Part shown: piece by piece, positions 11,499-50,007 of the stretch
How positions within the stretch are numbered: position 1 is the first letter of the stretch
Layout: the number at the start of each line of letters is the position of its first letter
NCBI GenBank assembly: GCA_020137815.1
Contig: CM035358.1
Coordinates: forward strand, 1,015,356 to 1,079,355
Direction of reading: 5' to 3'
DNA: 64,000 nt
Origin: Hormiphora californensis
Lineage: Eukaryota > Ctenophora > Tentaculata > Cydippida > Pleurobrachiidae
Made by a program: the position numbers and the translations under genes
Notes under the pieces: generated by a model
Seen by the model: the letters and a program-made list of their open reading frames with translations, nothing else
Database searches by the model: none
Told to the model about the DNA's origin: nothing

Positions 11499-12318
11499 GA
11501 ATTGGTGATGAGATTCCGATATTGTGTGTGAGGTATATCAGGGAAGATATCAGGGAAAATAAAGAAACTCCATCTCGGTGGAACAGATAATACACACACT
11601 AAAGTTCTAACTCACACTACAGCTATATGATTCAAACAGAGCACAACTATAACAATTCAGGAGGGCTACCTGATCCCGGCGGCGGGGGACTATATAATGT
11701 ATTATGCACACTATATAGGGTTGCGGGTTATTATCAGCTGTCCAGCTCGAGGTAATCTTGTTAAATCATTGGCCTGATCATAACCCCCCTTCATCTCACA
11801 GTGCACATCAGAGCTGAAGCTTCTGATCCCTTAGAGCAATTGTGTGCCATATTTAGGGACGTTTGCGAACAGGGTAATCCAATTGATGCTCCCCTCAAGT
11901 AGAAAATCTTTCCTGCTCCTTTATTAAATATAAAAGGCTGTCCTGCTCCTTTATTAAATATAAAAGGCTGTCCTGCTCCTTCATAAATTTAGATCTAGGT
12001 GATTTAAATTTTATAGACTCTCGCTTTAGACATTTACTTTAGACCCCCTCACTATACGTAGTGGGACATGTATTGCCTCATAACAGGCGAGCAGCCACAT
12101 GTGGCGTACATAATAATATATGCCCTACTAAAGCTCACGAATGGACAGTTTTTGAAGATGAACTATCCCTCATAGAACTCGTAGTAATAAAACACTCTTT
12201 TTTAGAAGAGATCAACGAAATATTAATTAAACTCTACAAAAAAAGAAAAATTCATTTGCCCTCTTAACAGTCAACAGACGATAATTTTAAAAACTAAGAT
12301 CTATAAAGATCATTACAG
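11499..12318. other. Intergenic, no gene recognised
   Basis: This lies between the 5' end of the coiled-coil gene and the 3' end of the MFS gene, both on the minus strand. It includes a tandem 32-base repeat (CTGTCCTGCTCCTTTATTAAATATAAAAGG, about 11910-11985). It probably contains the coiled-coil gene promoter. Confidence 0.5.
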
Positions 12319-14362
12319 TCACCGTTTCAATGCAACAAATACGAGTGCTGCAGTAGTTACAATACCTGTCAAAATAGCACTCACCACCACTCGAATCGTA
12401 ATGTCTGACTCCAGTACATAAGAAGACAACACTGCTCCGACCATGTACCCAACTGCATCCACGGCGTTAAACACCATCGTAGCATGTTCCCCAACCTTGT
12501 GATCGGTCCCTTTCTGCCATCTCTCATACAGAGTGAACTTGGAGGCGATCAGGGAGTTGTTCAGGACAACCTCACCTATACCTCCTAGTAGGGTTCCCAG
12601 GGGCAACAGGATGCTGGTTACAGACTCTGTTGTAGAGAGGTACATGACAATACACCCTATGTAGAAGATAATATTACAGATGATCATGAGGAGGAATGTG
12701 TTGAAGACCGTTACCAGGGTAACGAGAGTTCCAACTGCCATGGCAATCACTGTTGCTATGTTCATCAAGTATTCAGTGGTGTCCAGGGAGACGTCATCGT
12801 AAAGAAGCTCCCTGTATGGTGCTGCATACAGCAGGCACGCAAAGAACACGTTAATCATAAAGAAAGCAAAGTCGGGGCCATAGTAGGCGGCGTTTTGACC
12901 CAAACTCAGCTCCTTTCTTCTAAGCGACATGAAACAACATTCCTCCACAGTTGCCTCTTCCTTCGTATTATTCGATCTAATATCCAGACAGGCCAGAAAC
13001 ACACAGGGTAGGAGGTTAATAAATGCCATGCCCAGGGCGGTTAGAACCCATCCCCCACGAAGATACAGCTCCACACCCAGCAGTGCCCCTATAACGTTCC
13101 CTAAGTAGATCCCGCTACTGATAATCAATACCGGGGCCCGGGAGGTCCTGAAGTATAGATCAACTATCTCACCCTGTGGGATAGATGTTCATGATGTTGT
13201 TAGAAGACTCGCGGACAGTATGAACAGTATACAGTCGGACCCCGATTTAGTGGCATCCTCAGGGAAAAAAATCCTGCCATTAAATCGGGGTCCGACTGTA
13301 ATATGAACTTTGGTCCCTATTATTATAAACATGACTAAGATCTACAATTCCCACCTGTACAATGACAAAGAATATCCCCATTACGATACCCAGTAGGGCC
13401 CGGGATATACTGATGAGAAAGAGAACTGCCGTCTTGTTCTCGATGAAATCAAGGACTGCCAAACTGGCTGAACAAAGCGCTCCTATAGGAAGGGCGGTGT
13501 TAGACATATTTTTATTTACTCTGTCTCCATGACAATTATTACTGTCTATGACAAAATACAGTAACTCGAGTTATATATGACGACGAACATATCCAAATAC
13601 GTTATGAAAAAGTGAATGTACACCTGTAAATGAAAGAATGAATGTACCTGTAAAACAGAGTAGACAGGCCCGGTAAGTGATTGGTATCCGGTTGAAGGCT
13701 GGAAATTTGTTGGTCAATATTGGTCCTACTATTGTGAAGAGTTGAGACATTGCCACCGCTATCGTTCCTGAATTCATTAACTTTGTAAGGAATCGAAATC
13801 AAGTTCGCTAGGTATCTATATCTAGGAAGCAGGAACCGACCGAAACAAGTAAACAACCAATCAGAACTCGTTATTTAGGTCACGTGACTGGTTATCAGCC
13901 AATCAGGGACCAGTATTTCCTGATTCGGTCGGTTACTGATATCTAGGAAGCAGGAACTACAATATGTATATGTTCTTACTTCCTAGTGAATATATATATT
14001 CAAATCATGAACAGCTGGAGTAGTTTTTCAAATGTGCTATTATCGAAGTCATTATATCTTGTCAACTTCAACTTACCTATTGATTCGTTGATGCCCTTGT
14101 CGGTTAGATACTGCAACAAGAACCCAGAAGGGTAACCGTACACTGTCATAAAAACCGTGTTACCAGTAAACGCAAACGCTATCAAAAGCACCTTCCGGAG
14201 TAGTGTCGGTGATGTTAGATCAGTCTTATTTTTAAGTGGTGTCCTCTCTGAATCCTCTGACCAGTGAGATTCATTTTCTGGTTTTCCCTGATCATCCAGG
14301 TGGTAAGTGTCATCCTGATCCTGTTTATCAGCTGCATCCTCCTCTGTGTTATCAGTTACCAT
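12319..14362 (-). CDS. Major facilitator superfamily (MFS) transporter, four exons, complete
   Basis: Minus-strand exons in order are 14077..14362, 13648..13767, 13355..13482 and 12319..13173. Phases match throughout and 1389 nt give 462 residues, a normal length for a 12-segment MFS carrier. The first 55 residues are acidic and hydrophilic (MVTDNTEEDAADKQDQDD...) and include ERTPLKNK, a plausible cytosolic tail with a di-leucine-like or phosphorylation site. About 11-12 hydrophobic segments follow, broken by a charged central loop (LDIRSNNTKEEATVEECC, about residue 245), as expected between the two six-helix halves. Substrate is not predictable; no signature of a named SLC family was recognised. 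The most upstream ATG in frame is at 14362; a GTG just before it is not needed. Intron 1 holds a 109-bp MITE and intron 3 a pogo-like MITE. Confidence 0.88.
13232..13298. mobile_element. Tc1/mariner- or pogo-like MITE, copy 2
   Basis: The 67-bp element has ends CAGTCGGACCCCGATTTA and TAAATCGGGGTCCGACTG, flanked by TA on each side. It lies in intron 3 of the MFS gene. Confidence 0.88.
13830..13938 (+). mobile_element. 109-bp hAT-like MITE, copy 2
   Basis: It has the same ends as copy 1, with one mismatch in the right end (TTACTG). The flanks share ATATCTAGGAAG, a 12-base repeat longer than the usual 8. It lies in intron 1 of the MFS gene. Confidence 0.9.
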
Positions 14363-14857
14363 GGTTACCACAATTCAACATACACAACAGCTTCTATTGA
14401 GCCTACTCAACTTGTCCACTAGGATATAGACAGCATCAACAACATAGAATAAAGTCCTGTGTGGTGTACGACTTATGTGTAAAAAACATCATGCTCCAGG
14501 ACAATAGATCTGTGGTCTCTCAACTACAAGACTGCTTTAATAATAAAATAATAATATATGCAGTATGGAAAATTTAGTCGTTTGGGATTATCACTGCGCT
14601 GGCAAGCGCAAAGGTTGCCAGCAAAGCGCCGCCAGAAACGCAGTTATATATATATTATACGTTTTATGGGTGTTTTGACTGAAAACCCAGATTTCAGAAG
14701 GCTATAGCATGGCTCCCATTCATCCGTTTGACTTGAAATTTGGAATGTATACCCGGCTCGGGGTCATTAACTTAAGTTCAAAATTTCAAGTCTCTATCTC
14801 ATCTGGAACTGAAGTTACAGACAGGTCCCATTTGCCCTAGATTCAGTGTAACACATA

Positions 14858-14882
14858 TGCGCGCGCGCGCACGCGCGCGCGT
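14858..14882. repeat. Alternating CG (Z-DNA-prone) tract
   Basis: Twenty-five bases of almost pure alternating C and G, broken by one A, form a purine-pyrimidine alternation prone to left-handed DNA. Confidence 0.9.
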
Positions 14883-15327
14883 AGGAGAGACGCTTTTTAT
14901 AAACCATATTCACGCCAAACGAAAAGAGATAGAAACTTCTCGTTTTCACAGCTGGTAGATCTACTGAATGTGTGTGCATTAGTCGATGTGAGGTCCCTTT
15001 TCATCGCCAGGAACGTCCTACAGAACGTCTTAAAGTCGTCATTTTTCAGACTCTGACTAAAATTCTTTGAGCTCATTTTACACCCTGAAGACGGATTCTA
15101 ATCGAAAATCGAAGGCTATATCATGGAAAGAGAATTGTCTAAACTTTCAGAAACTATATCGCGAATTTTCAAAACTAGACGTATAAGGGTCTTAAAACGC
15201 GTCTAAAGTGTTATGACTGTTTAAAAATAGATATGACGATATGGGTTTTTTCGCCATAGCAGACTCAAATCTCATCCAATCGATCTCAAACTTGGTCAGT
15301 ATCTTCATCTAGGTAATCCAGATGATA

Positions 15328-15389
15328 TGACGTCATCGTTATGACGTCATAACGACGTGACGTCATTTTATGACGTCAAAATGACGTCA
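15328..15389. promoter_or_regulatory. Cluster of five CRE (TGACGTCA) palindromes
   Basis: TGACGTCA is present at 15328, 15342, 15358, 15371 and 15382. Two more copies are at 15933 and 15949, inside the first intron of the plus-strand gene. TGACGTCA is the consensus for CREB/ATF-family bZIP factors. The sites sit about 1 kb upstream of the MFS start and 0.5 kb upstream of the next plus-strand exon. Confidence 0.6.
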
Positions 15390-15480
15390 AAAATGAAAAT
15401 TTTGCAAATTCGCGATTCCATCCTCTCCTTACCTGTTCTATTACATCTAAATGGATAAAAAATCCCAAAAATGATGCAAA

Positions 15481-15684
15481 TTATACCAAAACTAATTGAA
15501 ATTAGTAGGCCGGAAAGGTTGCCCTATGATTTGAGCTACCTTTGGCACCAGTACATTCCCTTTTGAAGATAGAAGAAGCATAGGTTATACCCTGACTGTA
15601 CCCCGTGAATGTTGCGGTGGCAAAGGTAGCTCAAATCATAGGGCAACCTTTCCGGCCTACTAATTTCAATTAGTTTTGGTATAA
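15481..15684. repeat. Long near-perfect inverted repeat (hairpin)
   Basis: The left arm (15481-15545) and right arm (15620-15684) are inverse copies with essentially no mismatches over about 65 bases, separated by about 74 bases. The flanks do not show an obvious target duplication. Confidence 0.9.
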
Positions 15685-15709
15685 TCATCTTATACGTATA
15701 GTCCCATTC

Positions 15710-15806
15710 AACCTATAGCCCCTATCTAGTCCCTAGTTACACCCCTAGTTACACCCCTAGTCCCCTAGTTACACCCCTAGTCCCCTAGTTACACCCCTAG
15801 TTACCT
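15710..15806. repeat. CCTAGTTACACC tandem repeat
   Basis: About six imperfect copies of CCCTAGTTACACC lie just upstream of the acceptor at 15846. Confidence 0.85.
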
Positions 15807-15846
15807 GCAGTAGAGTCTCCTATTTACACCCCCTTTCCCTTTGCAG

Positions 15847-31532
<15,686 letters not shown>

Positions 31533-31641
31533 CAGGAACCGACCGAATCAGGAAATACTGGCCCCTGATTGGCTGATAACCAGTCACGTGACCTAAATAA
31601 CGAGTTCTGATTGGTTGTTTACTTGTTTCGGTCGGTTCCTG
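31533..31641 (-). mobile_element. 109-bp hAT-like MITE, copy 5 (inverted)
   Basis: It is full length in the opposite orientation to the other copies. The perfect 8-bp flanking duplication is GAAGATAG. Confidence 0.95.
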
Positions 31642-31761
31642 GAAGATAGACATATATAGAGCTGGGATCAGTATCTTCATGACGATGAGAGTGGTGCTGG
31701 CGGAGATTATCGACGATCATGATTGTCAATCTTCCACTTTCTAATCTACCGATCTGGACAG

Positions 31762-31762
31762 A

Positions 31763-31847
<85 letters not shown>
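31762..31847. repeat. GA microsatellite
   Basis: This is an almost pure (GA)n run of about 85 bases. Confidence 0.95.
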
Positions 31848-31849
<2 letters not shown>

Positions 31850-32171
31850 TCGAACTACCTAGAATGATATCAGTCGATAAGTACAGATCGCTATGCCAAG
31901 GATCAGTACACGTGCATTGCAGCTTCGCGTCTAACACTAAACTAAGAAGACCGTCTCCAGCTTGGTATGTGGTCAACACGCGATTACGTTATTTTCTTTA
32001 CTTCATATATGTTGTTCTGGGGATGATGGTGGTGATTATATGGCTTGTCATTAGTGGGTTATTATTTAAATTGGGTACTTATAGATCTCAAATTATAGTG
32101 CCATTACCACCAACCATTACAACTACCTACCATCTGTGTAGAGTGTGAACAAAATACCACAACAACTTTAC

Positions 32172-32280
32172 CAGGAACCGACCGAAACAAGTAAACAACC
32201 AATCAGAACTCGTTATTTAGGTCACGTGACTGGCTATCAGCCAATCAGGGACCAGTATTTCCTGATTCGGTCGGTTCCTG
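32172..32280 (+). mobile_element. 109-bp hAT-like MITE, copy 6
   Basis: It is full length, with the perfect 8-bp flanking duplication AACTTTAC. Confidence 0.95.
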
Positions 32281-32465
32281 AACTTTACTACAGCTGCACT
32301 ACTGCATTGGCATGATATAGTCGGTGTATAGTCTTTGTTGTTCGCCTCATTCTCTGATTGTGTATCTCCAATCTAAACCTTATTACTATTTACACCTTGT
32401 ACTTCTATGTTCCCTTTGTTGCAGAGTCCCGACCTATTTCCATGGTGTAATAAGTTCCTTTTTTA

Positions 32466-32541
<76 letters not shown>

Positions 32542-33404
32542 CTAATTCTTATATTGGGGGTTGGGGAGAGGTGTAGCTGTAGTAGGCATTATACCTGTTA
32601 TATTGTTTCAGGAGCATTCAACACTCCTATTATCCCGGTGTAGTTGTCGCTATTGCTAGTGCTTGTTTGCAATAACTTGGTCTCGGCCAAGGACGCTGCA
32701 GCTCAAACTCGGCTGTTTCGTGTGGATCCCTTATCCTTGATCATCTCTTGCATTTCGTTGTTAAGTAAGAGTAGTTCTCCACCCCTTACTCAACACGCAT
32801 TTCACGCTGTCAGGCCAATGCTCTGACAGATTTCACGGGTTTGATCATACAGGCTGTCATCAACGCCCCTGTTACTCCACCCAGTTGTTGTGTCTTCTTG
32901 AAACTTCTACAGAACAGTCCAGTTGTCGACACTCAGCAGTTCTTCAGCTGGAAGGAGAGAAGTGAGAGAGAGAGGGTGGTCGATATACCAAGAGAGGAAG
33001 AGGGGATGAAATATTACCGAGAGAGAGAAAGATTGAGCGAGATACTGGGGACTGAGAGAGAAAAAAGAGGATACTGGGGACTGAGAGAGAAAAAAGAGGA
33101 TACACTATAATGCTGCATGATGTTCCTCTCTATCATAAATTGTAAAACTTTGCACATGCACACACTCTGAGATATCGCCCTACTATAATCGGTGTGTCGA
33201 GCACATACATATCAAGCATTGCTAGCTTTTTACTGTCCCCTGTTCCTTGATAGAAAGAGCTATTGTAACCGCACTGCTTGCTATTGAGACGAGACTGAGA
33301 TAATGGAACATGGTGCCAATCCTCACGCCACGTGCGTGACGGGTAACGCGTGAGTTGGGGATCACGCGTGACGTCACAGCTTTGTTACGTCATCATCACC
33401 AAAT
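32281..33404. other. Intergenic, CT microsatellite and promoter-like end
   Basis: (CT)n lies at 32469-32538. A TGTCAGGCCAATGCTCTGAC motif is at about 32810, and a tandem ATACTGGGGACTGAGAGAGA repeat is at about 33041-33100. Near the right end are a CRE-type site (GTGACGTCAC at 33369) and GTTACGTCAT just before the ATG at 33405. Confidence 0.5.
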
Positions 33405-33462
33405 ATGGAGGAACTTGTGTTCGAAGACTGGACAACGCCTCTACCACCTCCTGTACTTGAAG
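33405..33462 (+). CDS. Possible first coding exon
   Basis: An ATG at 33405 (MEELVFEDWTTPLPPPVLE) runs 58 bases to a donor (GAAG/GTAATT), leaving phase 1. CRE-like sites lie directly upstream. No downstream partner exon was found. An alternative reading is an internal exon from the CACAG at 33374-33378 in another frame. Low confidence. Confidence 0.25.
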
Positions 33463-35541
33463 GTAATTTTGTCGGCCTGGAACTGGATCTATGAACTCTA
33501 TTTTGTTGTATTACTCTCAGTCTTGCCGTCTTTTCTTTGCACTTACTACCATGGTACTTCCACGCCATTTTAAATGTTAGGATCTTCTCAGACTGAGACT
33601 GTTTAAATCTCTCCCTCTCCAACTCCTAGCTTGTGTTAGACGTTTCGCCAGATCAATTGTCAACGCTCCCACATAGAGGGAGGGAGATATAGAGATGGGG
33701 GAGAGATACTCTGTGTGTAGACTTTGCTTCTTCTACGTCTTGTGTACGCTTTAGAACCTAGTTCACTTGCATCTCTCTGTCCAATAAATGCCAGTCACGA
33801 GATATATGTACTCGCTGTCATAGGATAGAGGGGGTGGTAATGAATAGTCTGAAAGAATGTTTGGACTTCAGTGTAGCTCGATAACTGTGTACCGTGCTTG
33901 ATATATGTCACGCTCACATGATACTGTGATATATTATCATCCTATAGTTCTTTTCTATCCTCCCTGCTATCAATCATTAGTTCATCTATTTATTTTCCGT
34001 TGCCCTTTTCCATTTCCTGACTATTATACTACTCTCTCTGACCGCGAAGTATTCTAAATGTAAAGTATTTAGAAAAGTTATCCTTGCAAAGTGTTAAAAC
34101 ACAACTAGTTTTCTGCATAAATGAGTGGGAAGAAGTAGAAATGACAAAGCTATCTGATGGGGTGTGAAGAACTTGCTTGATAGCTCTTACTCAACAATGA
34201 TAGCTAGGAAGACTAGGGATTATAGAGAGACGCTCATGGAATAAATAGCATTTGTCATTACTGGTCTCTCCTTGGGCTCCACTACCCATAAAATCCAAAT
34301 ATGTGTGGGAGAAAGAATTTGTTTACTCGACCTCTATTTAGCTTTGTTTACTTACTGATCTGATAATATACAGAAATATTTTGTTGATCTGATAATACAT
34401 GGATGCTGGGTTGCAATGAAGGACCAGCTGCATGTCAAAGCGGCAAAAACGTTTTTATGAAGGAGCACACGTGTTCCACGTGCATTGTGGAAATTATTTT
34501 TCTGCTCATGAGTTCATTTTTCCTGTATTTCTCAAGTATCACGTATAACGAGTTGTTGTCACTAGTGGCTACCAATGGGGACCTACTTGATTTGTTATTA
34601 AAACATTTCAACCGCATTACAAGCACGGACTGTCACTCATGCTATGTAGCTCATTTTAGTTTGTCGTTCTGTCGTGTTACTATATGAACCTTGGCATATA
34701 TATTAATGATTTTAGGGCTCGATTAATATGATTAATATGATTGATTTGATTAAAATCTCGTGGCCGTGAGAGAGAGACAAGCTTCGTATATAAATCAGGG
34801 GCTTGTAGGATATCTTTACCACAGCCTAGGATATATCGTTTACACTCCGTATCACTCTCGTGCAAACCTTTCTTTCTTGACCTTCCGCTATTGATCATGA
34901 TTTATTGCATTTTCTTGACACCTCGTTTATCGTTACTGCAAAATTATCCAACAGCACCCCCCCTCTCTCCCTCCCTCCCTGCCTCTTTTTTTCTCGAATA
35001 TGGTCTGTTGCAATATTGACACCAAGAGATATATGGTCATAAGGTATATTGGTCGGTCTATGTTGCGGCAGATGTATCTCTCATATCTGTCATCAGACGG
35101 CCGAAAGATTTTATCACCAGATATTACATGCACTTACTTATTACCTAACACGAATTAACGCTCATATCTCTCTCTCTCACTCTCTCTCTGTAGATTTGTT
35201 AAACTGTCTAAGAATTAGGCATGAACAAGCACTAGTGGCCGCCAGTTATATAGATATTATGAGGATTGAGGAGGTTATAAAACTGTTATAAAATCAGTAT
35301 AAATTGTTGTAGTTTTGCAATCTTGTTTTGCATTCTACCATGGTAGCTTCATTTCTTCAGAATATGTGGGAAGGTGGCTTAAATTCATACCGGGGCTGTG
35401 GTCACTATCTTTCTCATAACTTATTCTATCTGCCTTTGTTCATTATCCCTAGCTTTTTTTCATTTGGTCTCCCCAGCTCAATCACTCATCTCACTTGAGG
35501 GTGACCTGCTATATTTGAACACGCGTCCTCTTGTTCGCATG

Positions 35542-35632
<91 letters not shown>

Positions 35633-36500
35633 AGAGAGAGAGGGAGAGAGAGAGAGAGAGGGAGAGAGAGAGAGATCAGAGAGAGAAAATGAGAGAGGGA
35701 GGTAAGAAATAATAGAAGCACTGAGCAGGGCATGCAATAATCACGTGACCACCAATTCATTACCCTGAGACCCTGGACCCCCTTTTTCTCTCTCCATCTC
35801 TCTCTTTTCTCTAGATCTCCTTCTCTCTTTCTCTCCCTGCTAAAGGCTCCTGGCTCTTGTTCATCTATAGCTTTGCCTATACCGGTACTAGAGACATTTC
35901 CAGACTGCGGTACGAGCCATCACGTTGTCCACAACAACACTGCAAATACTTGATATTTTTGTCCTGCATTTCACAATAATAATTCGCACCGTGTTTTTCT
36001 ACCGTCTCACGTTTTTCAATTGTTTAATATTCTCTCCCTCTCTCTCTCTCTGTCTGCATGATACCATTGTATGAGGATTATGGTGTTTGTTTTGGGGGTC
36101 GCACGAGAGCATTTTGACAGATTGGGGGATTGGTCGGACCCTCTTGTATGGACAATTCAAACAGATTGGGGGATTGTAGAACTGGTAAACCGTCGTCCGT
36201 CTGAATATAGCACATGCAGATGTGGGGTTCTGAATTTGGACCTACTATCTAGCTCTTACCTTATCCCGGGAAGATGCCAATTGCATTGATAGTAGAATTA
36301 TACAGATAACACAAGAGATGTAAGAGGGAGAGAGAGAGAGATGCCTGGGGCCATATCTCTGACATGACCAGGGATCTGATGATGACGAGAGAGAAATAGA
36401 GAGATATGGGAGTGAGAGAGTTACACAAACAGCAGTTTTGTTGAGTGATAGTTCTAGAGGCGTATCCAAACGGGGGGGGGAGCCCATTAAAAGTTTTTGG
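33463..36500. other. Gene-poor DNA with GA microsatellite
   Basis: A (GA)n tract lies at 35543-35698. Open frames are short and lack splice support. Confidence 0.55.
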
Positions 36501-37900
36501 TAAGGACCCTAAAACGACGAAAAATAGCGAGGAGAAGGGAGGAGCAAAGAGATGCGAAAAGATTTGAGGGTTTTGTGTTTTGAGAGGAAAAATTTGGGGG
36601 GCTTGGGGTTTTGGAATCCTAATAATGGGAAAAACCCCACAAAAAATCGAATTCCCTTTTTTTGGGCGCTCATTTTTTGATTTTTTGGGTTTTTAAAAAA
36701 AGTACACAAAATGGAAAAACCCCTACAGCTAGAAAGGGGAAAATGGGAAAAAATTTTCTTTTACCCCCTCCTCTCTTGTTTTCTTTCCTTAAAAAATTTT
36801 TGGGGTCCTTTTAGTTCTTTCCTAATTACTTTCCATCCGCGTGTCTTAATTAAAGGGGTGGGAAAACATGTTTTTTCGGCATACCCCTTGTTTATATTAG
36901 TGCTTTCTTATTTTCCCTGCTGTTTTTATTAAAGAATTTTTTCCTTTCCCCGCGACTCCCGACCCAAATTTCCCCTGGTCCACTCTATTTCTAACACCAT
37001 GCCTCTAGACTCCCCCCTTTAGATCTAATCTCTTTCTTTAGATGTCTTTCTTCGTACCGGAGCTATTGCCCTTTATTAATCTTCTAATGAGGGAAACATT
37101 TTCCCAAGATTCGTTGGGTTTTCCTAGAGGCGCCAACCTGTGGGGGTTTTCTCTCCCCCCTCTCAATCTTCCCCCTTCTCCTCCCTCTCTCCTCCCCCTC
37201 TCCTCTCCCCCGCCCCTCTTCCCTTCTCTTTTCCCCCCCCCCCTTCCTCTCTCTGTGGGTCCCCCCTTGCTCTCCCCCCCTTTTTTCTTTTTTCCTTTAC
37301 CCCCTCCCCTTTCCCTTTTTTAAAAGCTCATCCAACCCCCAATTTTTCCCCCCTTTAACATTTTTTCTCTTTTTTCTTTAAAAGGGTCCCTTAACACAAA
37401 AAGGGATTGATGAAATTTAAAAAAAAGAAACGTATCTATTTTTGAGCCCACCCCCCCCCCCCTCCCTTTTCTCCCCCCTCCCCCCCTCCTCTCTTTCCCT
37501 TTTTTCCCCCCCTTCCTTTTTTCCTCCCCTTTTTCCCCCCCTTTCTCCTTTTCTCCCCTCCCCTCTTTTCCCCCCCCTCCCCCTCTCCTCTTCCTTTTTT
37601 CCTCCCCTTTTCTCTCTCCTTTGTTTTCCCGGGCGACCCCCTTTTCTCCGGGCCTTTTTTTCTTTTAGTCGTTTTTTCCCCGTCCCCCTTTTTTTGTTTT
37701 TTTTATTTTTTTTTTTTTTTTTTTTTAGGGTTTTTTCCCCGGTTTTGTTTTTAGAGGTTTGCCTTTTTTCCCTAAACAAAATCCCCCAAAATTTCCCACT
37801 TCCCCAGTTTTTTGGGCGTTTTTGCTTTCTTTTTCCAACCCCTTGCGAATTCCAATTTTTTTAAACACCCAGTTTTCCCCCCCGGGTTCCCTATATCTCC
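36501..37900. other. Homopolymer-dominated block, probably unreliable assembly
   Basis: Dense C/T runs (37160-37700) and A/T/G runs (36501-36960), with no consistent reading frame. The block ends abruptly about 130 bases upstream of the start codon of the channel gene, so promoter or 5' exon sequence may be distorted. Confidence 0.7.
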
Positions 37901-38034
37901 CCTGGTGTATTATTAGTTATCCTGATTAATAAATAAATAAATAAATTAATTAATTGATTAATTAATATATATCCTGATTCCCAATATCTCCCTTACTCAG
38001 CTTGTTATTATAAACACCGGTGTGTAATACCACC

Positions 38035-49284
<11,250 letters not shown>

Positions 49285-50007
49285 CAGGAGTGATGAGACT
49301 TTGTGTGTTGTAGTTGGGGGTGATTTTTTTAAAGAGAGAGATAGAGAGAAGTTATAATATATATATATTATATATGGGGTCCTAAATATTTTCTTATCAT
49401 ATGTGATGTATCATGTGATAATATATCACACAAACATATTAATATGGGTATGATATATTATATATGAAGATGTGTGACTGATAAGGTAATTAAAAAGTTA
49501 ATTAATAACACGGTTTTTTATAAATGGAACACTAAAAGTTAGCCACAGAGAGATAACGTAGCTTTACTAACTGCTACAGTAAAATTTATTAACAATATTA
49601 ACGTTTAAAGTACCACACTGTAAGCAGGTTCACTGTTAAATGTTTTTATTATTACTTAAAACTTATATAACCTCTTTTATTTCTAAATATTATGTGAGAA
49701 AAAATCCTAAATGGATGGCCATGGCATCGAGCTCCATTGCTTCATAACGACATCTGAACACAGACTAGCTACACTCTTTCCCTGCCTATCTGGCGGCGCC
49801 GACCACGTGTTGATCGGGTCAGATCGGGCCGGCACCGCCAGACAGCTCACTCCCTATATATCTGAAATCGTTCTATTGTTCATCTTTTAGTGTCTCCCCA
49901 TTTTCGAGAAAATCCCAGTCCCGAGTTCATATCCACACACATGTGTATACGTGCCTCGTCAGTTCGGAAGTCTATAACCCTCTAATTTCCACCTGCACCT
50001 CGTCATG
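49285..50007. other. Intergenic between convergent genes
   Basis: The 3' flank of the channel gene and the 3' flank of a minus-strand gene meet here. The sequence is AT-rich with short ATAT palindromes. It includes a second CTGGCGGCGCCGACC element at 49787-49845. Confidence 0.6.
49787..49845. mobile_element. Small TIR element (CTGTCTGGCGGCGCC family), copy 2
   Basis: CTATCTGGCGGCGCCGACC is followed by ATCGGGTCAGATCGGGCC and the inverse end GGCACCGCCAGACAG. It is 59 bp long. Confidence 0.75.

Larger units (their letters stand above)
14363..15846. other. Region between the MFS start and the first recognised plus-strand exon
   Basis: No confident coding exon is seen. It contains a (CG)n alternating tract (14858-14882), five TGACGTCA sites within 15328-15389, a long hairpin (15481-15684) and a C/T-rich tandem repeat (about 15715-15805). 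The 14690-15450 part reads like old repeat sequence. It probably includes the MFS promoter. Confidence 0.5.

Noticed and set aside
12061-12267. 68-codon plus-strand frame after the MFS 3' end
   Set aside because: It starts at GTG, is AT-rich, and has no splice or homology support.
37417-37864. Open frames of 120-140 codons rich in Pro/Phe/Ser and Lys/Gly/Glu
   Set aside because: They are products of C/T homopolymer sequence that is probably unreliable.
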